A stretch of DNA of 64,000 nt from Chrysogorgia sp. JL179-B06 (GCA_035772405.1 JAYKKM010000156.1:1397501-1461500); one strand, 5' to 3'. Positions 41,463-52,603 are shown, counted from the first letter of the stretch. The notes: generated from the letters alone by a model not told the origin. Made by a program: numbers and translations.

Positions 41463-44400
41463 ATGGAAGATTCTTTAAAGGAAATTAATGCGAAACTCGA
41501 GTTATTACGAGTTACACACGAGGGTACTAAAAGAGTGGTAGACAAGAAGAACCTCACTGGCATCGAACGGCAGAGAAGAACAATCGCGAGGACCGCAGAG
41601 GAAATTCATGAGCTCAAGGTGAAAGTACAGGAGCAGAAAATACTGAACGGAGTAAATGGTGAAGAAATCCAAGAGTGGACGAATACTATAGAGCAACAGC
41701 TCGAGATTTATGATGACGAAGTCGCGACGCTAGACAAATTGTCGAACGAACTGAAACAAGTTAAGAGTGCGCAAGAAAAACAACACAAAGAGGAAATGGA
41801 AGCCCGCGTCAGGCAAGATGCTTTTAAACAACAAATGGAGTTTGACAAAACAAAATTTGAACTTAAACTGCAGCAAGAAACGAAACTAGAAGAAACGCGT
41901 AAAGCCCAAGAGAAAGCCCGAGGCAATAATACAAAGTTACCCAAACTGGTAATAACAAAATTCAATGGCACGCACATCGATTGGATGCGCTTCTGGAACC
42001 AATTCGAGGCAGAAATCGACTTGGCAGAAATTGCGCCTGTTACGAAGTTTTCGTATTTGAAGGAATTGGTTGATCCGAAAATCCGATCGTCCATAGATGG
42101 GTTGCCCTTCTCCACCGAGGGCTACGAGCGAGCGAAAACTATCTTACACGCCAAGTACGGGGATAAGAGTGAAATTGTGAACGCTTACGTACAGAACATT
42201 ACCAATCTGCCCACCGTCCATGGATCAAGCCCCGCCAAGATCCACGAGTTCTACGATAAACTTTTGTTCAACGTACAATCTCTAGAAACCATGGGAAAAT
42301 TGAGAGACGTCAATGGGTATGTACGAATGTCTATTGATAAATTAGAAGCAATAAGGGGCGATTTAGTTAGAACTGACGACGATTGGCGTCAGTGGGATTT
42401 CGTCAAACTAGTAGATGCGCTTAGGAAATGGACGGAGCGAAACCCAATAAAGCCAAGCGAGAAACCGCCTCAAGATAGGCCACATTACCCACGGAATTCG
42501 CCGCACGCAAAAAACTTTCAGACACGACAACGCGAAGTGAGACAAAGAAGGTGTGTTTATTGTAACGAAGATAACCACGCATCTGTCAGCTGCCCCAAAG
42601 TGGTGACGTCAGTAGACCGGAAAAAATGTTTGAGCGAAAAGCGATTGTGCTTCAATTGCACGGGAGCCGACCATCGAGCATCCGAGTGTCGGAGTCGTTC
42701 CGGATGTTCCAATTGCAAGCGCAGACACCACACTTCCATTTGCGACAATTCTACCCACCTGTTGCGAACAACAACAAGTGCGACCAAAGGAACTGTCATC
42801 TATCTAGTCGTGGTGGTGAAAGTCAATGGTGTCAAATGTCGCGCTCTAATTGATACGGGGGCGGGGAGCTCTTACGCCTCTTCAGCACTTCTTGATCGGA
42901 TTAAAGCTCGCCCTCACAAAAAGGAAATACGTCGCGTTGAGATGATGCTTGGCACTTCAACAAAATTGGTTGAAATCTACGACCTCAAAATCAGCAATTC
43001 AAGTGGGGAATTTAGCCTGGAAACCGAAGTCACGCGTGTGGAGAGAAATGAACTCTTAACTCTGAACAATCCGAAGTACAAAGAAACCATCGCTAATCAC
43101 CCTCACCTTCATGGCGTGATCATGGAAGACGACGACCAGAAAGAACGACTTCCGGTACATTTGATCCTTGGCACTGGTGACTTCGCCAAAATCAAGACAG
43201 CAACCGAACCCAGGGTGGGTCGCTCTGGTGAGCCCATCGCTGAGTTCACCCAGTTTGGATGGACGATAATATCACCAGGCGAAGAAGTCGACCTCACAAA
43301 CATGTTCTTAACACAAGTGGCAAGAGAAGATTACGACCAGCTTTGTAGGCTAGACGTACTAGGTCTACAAGACTCGCCAACGGGAGACCAAGAAAACGTC
43401 CACAGCGAATTCAAGGAACAACTGACAAGAAGTGGACAAGGATGGTACGAGACCAGCCTCCCTTGGAAAGGAAATCACCCAATTCTGCCAAATAACAAGA
43501 CGGGAAGCCTGAAACGACTTGACAGCCTGGTCCGGAAATTAGAAAAACAAGAAATGCTACAAAAGTATGATGAAATCATCCAAGATCAGCTTGATCAAGG
43601 CATAGTAGAAAGAGTCGAAAAGGAACCCCAAGGTCGGGAGTTTTACCTACCTCACAAGGCCGTGGTTAGAGAGACAGCGGAGACCACGAAGTTGCGCATC
43701 GTGTACGATGCATCCGCCCGAGAGAACGCGAATTCACCTTCGTTGAACGAATGCCTGGAGACAGGACCGCCTCTGCAGAACCGACTTTGGCAAGTATTGG
43801 TCCGGGGTAGATTCCATCCAGTTGCTTTAACGGGGGACCTGAAGCAAGCGTTCCTGCAAGTACGCATCCGCGAAGAAGATAGAGATGCTATGCGTTTTCA
43901 TTGGCTAAAGGACACGAAGACCAAAGAAACCCAAACATTACGATTCACCAGAGCACTTTTTGGGTTAGCTCCCTCGCCATTTCTTCTTGGGGGAGTGATC
44001 CAAGAACACTTGCAGAGTTACCAACAGACTTATCCAAAAGTCGTGGAAGAAATAAACAAGAGCTTGTACGTCGATGACCTCGTCACTGGAGGAGACACCG
44101 TAGCACAAGTTCAACAACTAAAGAAAACAGCAACAAAGATCTTCAATGACGCGACATTTCAGTTACACAAATGGCATTCTAATATCCCAGCACTTGAGAC
44201 AGAAGAAACTCTACCAAGCCACCTAGAAGGGGAAAGCTACGCCAAACAGCAGCTCGGAGTAAAGTCCGGAGAATGTGGACTTCTCGGGTTGTCCTGGGAT
44301 AAAAGGAAAGACGTCATCAAAGTCGAGATCCCGACCCAAGTAACTGCGCCAACCAAGCGAGGGATCCTCGGAAAAATAGCCAAGATCTACGACCCACTTG

Positions 44401-44780
44401 GATTTATCTCTCCTGTAACGCTGCAAGGAAAGTTCTTCTACCGAGACTGTTGTGACGCAAGAACCCCCTGGGACGTTAACCTTCCACGAGAATTAATGAA
44501 CAAGTGGTCTAGGTGGGAAGACAACCTACCCAATCACGTAAGCGTGCCTCGGAGTTTAGCCAAGTTTCAAGAACCAATCCAAGCCATCAACCTCCACGCA
44601 TTTGGCGATGCAAGTGGACAAGGCGTAGCAGCGACCGTTATAGCTGTAGTTCGAGCAAGCATCAGGCATCACCCAAGGCCTCGTAGCTGCAAAATCACGC
44701 CTAGCCAAGAAAGGTCTCACCATTCCACGATTAGAGCTAGTGTCCGCCCATATGGCCACCAATTTGGTTCACAACGTTAG
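41463..44780 (+). pseudogene. BEL/Pao gag-pol, first part (gag, protease, RT, start of RNase H)
   Basis: ATG 41463 starts a frame with a long charged coiled coil (1-150), a Pao-type gag domain (LVITKFNGTHIDWMRFW, about 158 on), two zinc knuckle sets (CVYCNEDNHASVSC; CFNCTGADHRASEC), an aspartic protease (ALIDTGAGSSY, about 460), reverse transcriptase (LRIVYDASA, GDLKQAFLQV, LYVDDLVTGG near 868) and the RNase H start (HAFGDASGQG). One extra base near 44650 shifts the frame, and the rest of RNase H follows in the next frame (from about 44650). The frameshift, plus the LINE insertion downstream, makes this copy defective. Confidence 0.9.
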
Positions 44781-45588
44781 AGAAGCACTACAAGGATTTC
44801 CAGTAACGAAAGTGGTCGGTTGGTTGGATAGCACAGTTGCACTCCATTGGATACGTGGTGGTGGTGACTTCAAGCAATTTGTTGGAAATCGTGTCCGTAA
44901 GATCCAGGCGAAAGATTACATCCAGTGGAGACACGTTGCAAGTCTGGAAAACCCAGCCGATCTCGGTAGCAGAGGAGGAAACGTGAGCGAGACTCAAAGT
45001 CTGTGGTGGAAAGGTCCAAAATGGCTATCGTCCTCAGAACACTGGCCAGTTGATATTGTCACCAACTCGAATCAGGAAAGCTTAGCCGAAACCAAACCGT
45101 TGAAAGAGTTGTTCAAAACCGCGATAAAAGAAGAAGAAGACGATTTCGACAAACTATTGAACAAATGGAGTTTATGGAAGACCTTGAGAATCTGTGGATG
45201 GATTTCACGATTCCAGTGCAATGCCAGAAATCCGAAAGAACACCAAACAACTGGTCCGTTGACAACAGAAGAAATTGATTACCAGAAACTGTTGTGGGAA
45301 AAGAAAGTCCAAATGAGAAACAGAGAAGCTAGTAAATTTGAAGAGGATCGGCAAAAGCTCAACCTAGAACCAAACAGCGACGGAATTCTCGTCTGTCGTG
45401 GCCGAATACAAGGAGATTACCCTATCTATCTTCCAGACAGCGACCTTTACACTGAGAAGCAAGTACATCATGCCCACATAGCCTCTCTCCATGGGGGAGT
45501 GGGGTTAACCATGGCAAAATTACGAGAGAGGTATTGGATCCCACGATTGAGAAGACTCGCGAAACGTGTCATCAAACGTTGTCACGGA
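44650..45588 (+). pseudogene. BEL/Pao pol, RNase H and integrase zinc-binding region
   Basis: After the frameshift the frame gives the RNase H remainder (LELVSAHMA, VGWLDSTVALHWIRG, NPADLGSRGG) and the integrase H2C2 start (HHAHIASLHGGVGLTMAKLR, ERYWIPRLRR). Coding is interrupted at 45588 by an L2-like LINE. The next BEL codon resumes at 48146 after the duplicated tcacgga. Confidence 0.88.
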
Positions 45589-47956
45589 ATTATATCAATT
45601 GACACAATTAATTAAAGATCCGACTCGTATTACTAAATCTACACAATCACTACTAGATGTCTGTATTACTTCGACACCCGAGAAAGTAATTTATTCAGGC
45701 ATACTACATCTTGGTATAAGTGACCACAGCCTTATTTATGCAATACGAAAACTAAATTCCAGACCAACTAATGGTTCTCAATTAGGGTTTGTAGAGATTA
45801 GAAATTTTAAAAAATTCAATGTTCAATGTTTTCTAAATGACCTGTATATGATGCCTTGGGCGGAACTAGACAGTAAACAAAATGTGGATGAAATGTGGGA
45901 ATGCTGGAAAGCACTATTTGTTCAAGTTCTTAACAAACATGCCCCGATTAGATCTAAAAGAATTAGGAAAAAGGGTAGTTTACCGTGGGTAAATAAAGAA
46001 ATTAAGGCAATGTTATTTAGAAGAGATTTCCTCAAGCGAAAAGCAATAAAAACAAAAGAGGATAATGATTGGAAACTATATAAGTCCTCTAGAAATGCTG
46101 CCAATATTGTCATGCGTAATGCTAAAAGGGAATATTATGTAACGCAATTTGCAAACCATAATAAGAACCCAAAGCAAGCCTGGAAAACAATAAACGATAT
46201 CTTAGGGCGAAATCGCAAACAAAATACTGTTAATGAAATTAAACTAGTTGATAAAACAGTTACTTCAACTGAGGAATTAGCTGAAGTTTTTAATGATCAT
46301 TTCACAAATATAGGTCCTAAATTGGCTGAAACAATTGAACAAGATAATGATTGTAGTTTTCAAGATTTTATTGATCAAAATGAATCTGGTGCTGGGTTTT
46401 CTTTTCAGCCAGTAAATGTGGCAACAGTCTTTAAGCTTATATCCAAATTATCCTCCTCAAAAGCGACGGGTATTGATAAAATTTCAGCTAAAGTTCTCCT
46501 GACAGCAGCTCCTGCTATTGCACAATCTTTGACAAAGATATTTAACGTGTCAATTGTTTCAGAACAGTTTCCCTCGGAATGGAAAGCTGCAAGGGTAATT
46601 CCAATATTTAAAAAAGGCCAGCGGACTATGTTAGACAACTATAGACCAATTTCAATCCTACCAGTAGTGAGTAAACTGATGGAAAGGATCTTATATGATC
46701 AAATGTTTGACTATTTGACGAACGAAAATATTCTATCAGAACATCAATATGGCTTTAGACCTTTACATTCTACAACTACTACACTCTTAGATTGTACAAA
46801 TGAATGGTACGTCAACATGGACCGCGGCCTTTATAACTTAGTTGTCTTTCTCGATTTAAAGAAAGCATTCGACACTGTCAACCACGAAATACTGTTACGT
46901 AAGTTTCAAATGTATGGTTTTGGGGAAAATGCGCTTACCCTATTGCGTTGTTATTTGACGCATCGAACACAAAAAAGTCAGTTAAAAGGCATATTTTCAA
47001 ATCAGAGAAAAGTAACTTGTGGTATTCCCCAGGGAAGTATACTCGGCCCTCTTCTGTTCCTCATCTATATAAATGATTTGCCAAATTGTCTCAAGCATAC
47101 AACATCTAGAATGTTTGCAGATGACACCAGCCTAACAGCTGTAGGTGAAACCTTAGATGAAGTGGAGAGGAGGGCAAATGAAGACCTGGTGAATGTCCAC
47201 AGATGGCTGTCTGCAAATAAACTTAGTTTAAATATTGCGAAAACCGAGTACGTTTTGATTGGATCTCACTATAAGATAAATAATACGGTTGTCCAGCCTA
47301 AAGTTAAAATCAATAGCAAATCGGTCAAACGAGTGAAACATGCCAAAGTACTTGGTGTTCAGATTGACGAGAATTTAAACTGGAGAAAACATATTGAATT
47401 CATAGCCAGTAAAATATCGTCGGGTATTGGAGCTATTAGAAAACTTAAGGAATTTGTGGATCGAAACACCTTGGTATTGGTATATAATGCCCTAATTCAA
47501 CCACATTTTGATTATTGTTGTGAAGTTTGGGATACGATTGGCAAAGGCCATGCTGAACGTCTTCAAAAATTCCAGAATAGAGCGGCTAGACTGATCATGA
47601 ATTTTAAAAATGAGCATGGACGGTCTATTTTGGCTCGTAATTCTCTTGGCTGGATATCGTTAGAAGAACGTAGGGCACAAATGAAAGTCAGGCTCATGTA
47701 CAAAACGGTCAATAAATTAGCCCCTCACAGACTGTGTGATATTTTTCAAAAAACTAACACAGTAAGTGATTATAATTTAAGGGGTTCTTCGACTAGCCTT
47801 TGTACTCCACGGCCTAGGACTGAATTCTTAAAAAAGAGTTTTAGCTATTGCGGGGCTCAAATATGGAATCAGATACCGGAAGAGATAAGAAGTTCGGTAT
47901 CTTACGATTCATTTTGTCAAAAGCTTTCTTCCTTAACCTCTGATCCTAGAAATTAG
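45589..47956 (+). CDS. LINE ORF2, partial endonuclease plus full reverse transcriptase
   Basis: The open frame runs without a break from within the endonuclease (STQSLLDVCITST, LGISDHSL) through the linker, RT fingers (NYRPISILPV), palm (FLDLKKAFDTVNHE, CGIPQGSILGPLLF), catalytic RMFADDTSL and thumb/C-terminal block (WNQIPEEIRS), stopping at 47956. Upstream codons from 45566 belong to BEL. All RT motifs are intact. The missing endonuclease N terminus and 5' UTR mean it cannot mobilise itself. Confidence 0.9.
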
Positions 47957-48138
47957 TTGAATGATATATTGTTGAACCAAATAGAGTGTAAATATAGTCA
48001 TAATTTTAAGTTTTTAAAATTTGTAATATAATTAATATCTTTTGTTATGTACTTTTGTAATGTTAGCACACCTCTTTTGGAAACCAGCTGTATATAGTTG
48101 AAAAGATTAGTGTGTTTAAATAAAGTTGATCATCATCA
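45589..48138 (+). mobile_element. 5'-truncated L2/CR1-like LINE inserted in BEL pol
   Basis: It is flanked by tcacgga on both sides (45582-45588, 48139-48145) and ends in a gatcatcatcatc-type tail. The 5' end starts inside the endonuclease. The single open frame and exact duplication indicate a recent insertion. It is on the plus strand and related to, but distinct from, the LINE at 22.7-27.0 kb. Confidence 0.9.
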
Positions 48139-49240
48139 TCACGGATGCAGACGTTTCCATGCCAAAGCTTTACCAGTTCCAAAAGCTGGAAACCTACCCA
48201 GAGATCGAACTGAGGGAACGTCGCCTTTCCAAGTTATAGGCGTGGACTACGCGGGACCAATCAAGTATCGAAAAGGGGGAAAACAGGAAAGTAAAGCATA
48301 TATCATCGTCTACGCCTGCAGTCTGACCAGAGCCTTGCACCTCGAGTTAACGACAACCATGAGTACAGAAGAGTTTCTTTCCACTTTCAAACGTTTCATC
48401 GCAAGGAAAGGCCGTCCTGAGAAGGTGTACTCAGACAATGGGAAAACTTTCGTGGCAGGAGCGAAGTGGTTGAAACAAGTGATGCGAGATGAACGATTCA
48501 ACGACTACCTAGCCAAGATAGGAATCAAGTGGCAGTTTAACTTGAGTCGCGCACCATGGTGGGGTGGGCAATTCGAGCGGATGGTTGGACTCGTAAAACA
48601 AGCCCTCTACAAGTCCATTGGCAACGGGTATCTCACTTTGGTGGAGCTACAGGATGTCCTTCTTGACATAGAAGTGGCGCTAAATAACCGACCACTCGAC
48701 TACGTCGAAGATGATGTTCAACTGCCATTACTGACACCAAACGCACTACAATTCGGGCGTCCCAACTTACTACCAGAGAGAGAAGACCGACATATTGAAG
48801 ACCACGACCTTCGTAAACGCGCAAAGTATTTAAGAAGATGCAAAGACGTCCTCTGGGGGAGATGGACTTCGGAGTATCTGAAAGGGCTTCGCGAGAGACA
48901 CAACCTGAAACATGGTAAGAAACAGATCACTCTTGAAGTGGGAGATGTCGTGATCATCAAGGCACAAGACAGAAATCGAGGAAAATGGAAAATTGGCGTA
49001 GTGAGCAGTCTGATAACGGGCCGTGACGGAGTTGTAAGGGGAGCAAAATTGAAAACGGGACAGAGCTGTTTGGAGCGAGCCGTTCAGCACCTATACCCAC
49101 TCGAGTTATCGTGCGACATCACAACCGAAAGGAAAGCTGTGGAGCTAAGAGTCGACGCACCGGATTTCCGACCGAAAAGAGATGCAGCAATAGCAGCAAC
49201 ATGCCGTATTCAAGAGATAACGGAAGATGAACATTTATAA
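48139..49240 (+). pseudogene. BEL/Pao pol, integrase core and C-terminal part
   Basis: The segment restarts in the H2C2 motif (HGCRRFHAKALPVPKAG) and carries the DDE integrase core: VIGVDYAGPIKY, VYSDNGKTFV and PWWGGQFERMVG. It then has a basic tail ending EITEDEHL with the stop at 49238-49240. The in-frame restart after the LINE shows that pol was intact here at the time of that insertion. Integrase would join LTR ends to chromosomal DNA. Confidence 0.9.
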
Positions 49241-49335
49241 ACATTTATAGTTAACCGCTAAACATTTATAGTTAACCGTTAAACATTTATAGTTAATCGT
49301 TGAACATTTATAGTTAATTATTGAACATTTATATG
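49236..49335. repeat. About 22-bp tandem repeats after the BEL pol stop
   Basis: Four to five units of aacatttatagttaaccg, with variable last bases, begin immediately around the stop codon. They lie between pol and the purine tract. They may be a copy-number-variable part of the 3' untranslated region. Confidence 0.8.
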
Positions 49336-49402
49336 TCGGTTTCGTTACGCTTAGGCAAAATTCGATTATTATTCTCCTCTTCTGGAGGCGAATAGGGGAG
49401 TG

Positions 49403-49660
49403 TGTGGGAAATTGTGTAATTGCATGTCGATATGTTTATTATCTGTCAACAAGTACAGTAAGAGATTAGAGAATAACTAAGTGCGTATAAGTGACGAGTA
49501 TATAATCTATAGTATAATTTTTAGTGTGTGTGTGTAAGTTGAGACCGTATGAGAACCTTGAAGGCGATTGAGACCAAGTGATTGTGAGTAATAAATTGTG
49601 AAACGTAACAAAGCTATCGTGACTGTGTGGGCTTAGCAGCCTCTAACGGCATTCCCGACA
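49403..49660 (+). repeat. BEL 3' LTR, intact
   Basis: This is the complete 258-base copy starting tgtgggaaattgtgtaattg and ending cattcccgaca. It serves as the reference for the uninterrupted LTR. It contains tgtgtgtgtg and an aataaa signal (about 49594). Confidence 0.93.
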
Positions 49661-50040
49661 ACACCTCTAAACGAACGTGTTCCGGAAGATTATTAAAATG
49701 TTTAGAAGCTCTCACAAGTACACTACGTTCTGCAAACTCTAATTTTGTTTTAGAAACTAATGGTTTCATCTTACTATTTCTAACTATGTGCTTAAAATAA
49801 TTATTACAAGAATTTGGAGCCATATTAAAAATACATAAAAAGTTAAAAATAGCTAAGTGCATGTTCTTCTGTGTTTTAGTGTCAACCGTTAGTACACCGT
49901 TACAGATTATCTTAATCGCTTTTGTTTGTATTCTTTCAAGTCTGTCACAGTCAATACAGAGAAGAGACGTTCAAAATTTGTTACGTGATGGCGAACAGAT
50001 TATTTGAACGATTCTTAACTACAGTCATACGGCCAGAAAA
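49661..50040 (-). mobile_element. Old LINE, C-terminal coding part (continues at 36181)
   Basis: The minus-strand frame includes NYFKHIVRNSKMKPLVSKTK and RSVLVRASKHFNNLPEHVRL, the C-terminal block of a LINE polymerase (F...A..FNNLP..VR). Reading continues at 36181 after the BEL insertion. Upstream of about 50040 the element cannot be followed. Confidence 0.7.
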
Positions 50041-51115
50041 CCATAGCCAATTGACACAAAACAAAACAAAACATCTTGAGAAGTGAGAACCCATATTATC
50101 ATCTATCTTTTTGTCTTGTTTTTGACTCATATTTTGTGTTCTCAAAATGTTTTAGTAGTTTTATATTTAATATTTCAACACTGCTAGTTTTTCAACTTTC
50201 GAGACATTTTTGTGGAGGTCCCCACCAAACATTATTTTGTGGAGGCCCCTGGGCGACCGCGCAGTCCCCTTGCCCTAAATCTGGTGCTGCACAGACAATT
50301 ACATACAACACATACGCCAGAATGACCTCCCGTAATGTGGCCTTGATCCAAAGTTTTGTTTCTTTTTGTAATTCACCAAAGGTCGATTTACGAAATATAA
50401 AATCTTGAGTTAAAGAGTTATAAAGACGATTTCTTGAAGAAATTTAGAGAAAACGGACTGTGTATATACGCTACAATTGCGTGCATAAATACTTCAAATA
50501 TTTACAGTATGGAATACGACACCCATTGGAAAGTGGATAGAAAACACAACTTAATTTTATGTTATCCCCTCCCACCGTTTCAATGTTGCTCATTAATGAT
50601 TGTCAAGTGCTAAGCACATCAAATATTTACTCAGAATCAACATTGATCAGGGGGAGGGCGTTGAAATATCAAGTTCTACTTTCAGCTGAACCGTGAAGGC
50701 GTTCCGTTGGGTTAAAGTGTCTTAAGACATTTTGCTCCCGATTGTAGATATAATTTATACGTGGGGAAATACAAATGAATTCTGGATGAAACGTTGGCAT
50801 TGAAGCATATAATGAGCAGTAAAACGTATTTTTTGGACGAAAACTTCAACTGTTTTCGAGTATTATCTATCAAACAATCAATTAACAAATATTTTCCAAG
50901 CTGAAGTTCAAAAAATAAAAAACTCGGAAAATGTAATTTACCTTGGTTTGAAATATCTAATTACTAATCCGACAAAGATTGGTGTGCTGTGATTTAAATT
51001 TTAAATGACCGAGTCTGACTCCTCCGCAGGCTCTTCTTTTGTAGAAAGAAAGGAAGGGAAATGGAGTGTGCAGGCTAGGAGCGGCGCAGGCTAACAATAG
51101 AGCGCCGTCGTTCCT
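50041..51115. other. Unassigned intron stretch
   Basis: AT-rich, with small open frames lacking motifs. I searched the minus strand here for the missing PRC1 rod exons. A short segment at 50330-50390 could be read as an exon (LQKETKLWIKATLRE) but does not align with PRC1. Nothing else is supported. Confidence 0.35.
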
Positions 51116-52147
51116 CGCGCGCCTTCCTCTCAAATTTTCGCGCGCCTTCCTCTCAAATTTTCGCGCGCCTTCCTCTCAAATTTTCGCGCGCCTTCCTCTC
51201 AAATTTTCGCGCGCCTTTCTCTCAAATTTTCGCGCACCTTTCTCTCAAATTTTTGCGCACCTTTCTCTCAAATTTTCGCGCACCTTTCTCTCAAATTTTC
51301 GCGCACCTTTCTCCACTGATCTCAAAAATAGGACTGGATTGAGCTTTCTATTGTATCTGACGAGCTTATTTTGAAGCCTGTATATTTGCATAATGCAAAT
51401 TGACGAGAGATCATCAAAAGCTCCGAGTTTGCAAGCAAATCGAAATGCGACGCTCGCAAAATAGGTTTAGTGTCTGGCCAATATATTTTCTTTGTTGACA
51501 TTAAATGCATAAAATCTTAAACCTAATTTGACGTCTCATATTAGGCTTCTCTTACTGGATAATTAGAGCAAACGGCGACCATATTGGAGTGACCTCATTA
51601 CGAATACAGTGGTGAATCGGAGAGGAAAGGCAGAATTCTGACATTTAATAACTGTCCAGCGAGTATGTTTCCTTTGCTAAAGTTAAATAGCAAATGTCAG
51701 AATCCTCCCCAACATGTCTGTGATGCCACAGTACTCCTTAGGTGGTCACTCCAATATGGCCGCTGTTGGCTTCATTTTTGTAACAACAGAAGCTCGATCC
51801 AGTCCTATTTTTGAGATCAGTGACCTTTCTCTCAAATTTTTGCGCACCTTTCTCTCAAATTTTCGCGCGCCTTCCTCTCAAATTTTTGCGCACCTTCCTC
51901 TCAAATTTTCGCGCGCCTTTCTCTCAAATTTTCGCGCGCCTTCCTCTCAAATTTCCGGCGCCTTTCTCTCAAATTTTCGCGCACCTTTCTCTCAAATTTT
52001 CGCGCGCCTTCCTCTCAAATTTTCGCGCGCCTTCCTCTCAAATTTTCGCGCGCCTTCCTCTCAAATTTTCGCGCACCTTTCTCTCAAATTTTTGCGCACC
52101 TTTCTCTCAAATTTTTGCGCACCTTTCTCTCAAATTTTCGCGCACCG
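51116..52147. repeat. 23-bp minisatellite, interrupted by a MITE
   Basis: The unit cctctcaaattttcgcgcgcctt and close variants (gcacc, tttttgcg) occurs about 8 times before 51314 and about 14 times after 51822. It was a single array before the MITE insertion. Because 23 is not a multiple of 3, all frames cycle through LKFSRAFLSNFRAPSSQIFA-type peptides. The open frames are artefacts. Confidence 0.9.
51314..51822. mobile_element. 509-bp MITE inside the minisatellite
   Basis: The ends cactgatctcaaaaatagga and its complement are flanked by acctttctc (51305-51313, 51823-51831). Inner inverted segments contain tccaatatggccg. The same 509-bp element, reversed, is at 63465-63973. Confidence 0.85.
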
Positions 52148-52323
52148 ACGAGGCAGGTGAGAACGAGACAGCGGACCACAGTACCGTTGAAATGGGAAAC
52201 AGCCGGCAAAAATTTTGACCCACAAAAAACAGCCTACAAAACTAGGCATATTTTTTTGAACGTTATTTCGAACCCTGCAAATAAAGCATACATACATACT
52301 AAAATCAACATATTTTCTCTGAC

Positions 52324-52603
52324 CTGATGAGGCACCTCCTCAAGTTCTTGTGCAAGTCCCAGTAGGTCCTTTGATGCAATGCTCGACTTAAGTTCAGTTT
52401 GATACTCTTTCTCATCATTCAACATCTCAACAAACAGCATTCGAACATGTTGTAGAATAATGTCAATTCTGTTCTTTTTAACTGATGAAGTTATACCCAT
52501 TTCATCCCATATTGTCACTAATGTGTCCATAAATTCAGCAACCATAAATACCAATCCATCTTGAATTATTTTAGTTCCATTCATATCATTGTGTAAATTC
52601 TCC
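52324..52603 (-). CDS. PRC1: PRC1 exon, N-terminal region
   Basis: The frame reads MNGTKIIQDGLVFMVAEFMD, then LVTIWDEMGI and LFVEMLNDEKEYQTELKSSI, and ends EELEEVPHQ at donor gtcaga in phase 0. Vertebrate PRC1 has LREIWELIGI...LLDMMIAEEESLKERL...SELHVEPFQ. An AG acceptor (cttcaag) precedes 52603 and the frame is open back to it, so ATG 52584 may be internal or the start. The N-terminal dimerisation region begins here. The next expected rod exons were not found. Confidence 0.78.

Larger units (their letters stand above)
36182..49660 (+). mobile_element. BEL/Pao LTR retrotransposon with two nested insertions
   Basis: LTRs of 258 bases begin tgtgggaaattgtgtaat and end cggcattcccgaca. The 5' LTR is split by an ISL2EU-like transposon (36182-36199 and 41187-41428). 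The 3' LTR is 49403-49660. The two LTRs read identically by eye. The flanks share acac (aacac before, acac after), a 4-5 base duplication as expected for BEL. The internal part carries one gag-pol frame, split by a frameshift and by an inserted LINE. A purine-rich tract (ggaggcgaataggggag) precedes the 3' LTR. Confidence 0.92.
75..52603 (-). other. PRC1: PRC1/Ase1/MAP65-family host gene (partial, 11 exons recognised)
   Basis: Eleven short minus-strand segments, each with an AG acceptor and GT donor, encode in order a protein resembling animal PRC1, the antiparallel-microtubule bundler of the spindle midzone. Recognisable pieces are an N-terminal helix with IWDEMGI, rod segments with LEKEQKENF and LWTKLEI, the microtubule-binding region (VNRLEALKM, KFIEGSR, KELTEMWDKCY, NRGGALLKEMK, LWEKENEKRF, NGEKYLEVIEQQW) and a basic, Ser/Thr-rich tail. 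Exon phases agree from 35934 to 75 apart from a one-base deficit in 18387-18290. No exons for the middle of the N-terminal rod were found between 52324 and 35934, where a large transposon stack sits. The final exon must lie beyond position 1. The family assignment is from remembered family features, not a search. The gene may be functional with assembly errors, or decaying. Confidence 0.8.

Noticed and set aside
50330..50392. Minus-strand LQKETKLWIKATLRE as a missing PRC1 rod exon
   Set aside because: Coiled-coil-like but no alignment with the expected rod motifs and the acceptor is poor.
51066..51374. Open frames of 102-148 codons at 51066-51374, 51714-52160 and 51811-52218 as repeat proteins
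   Set aside because: They are produced by a 23-bp minisatellite in whatever frame it is read, and one crosses a MITE border.
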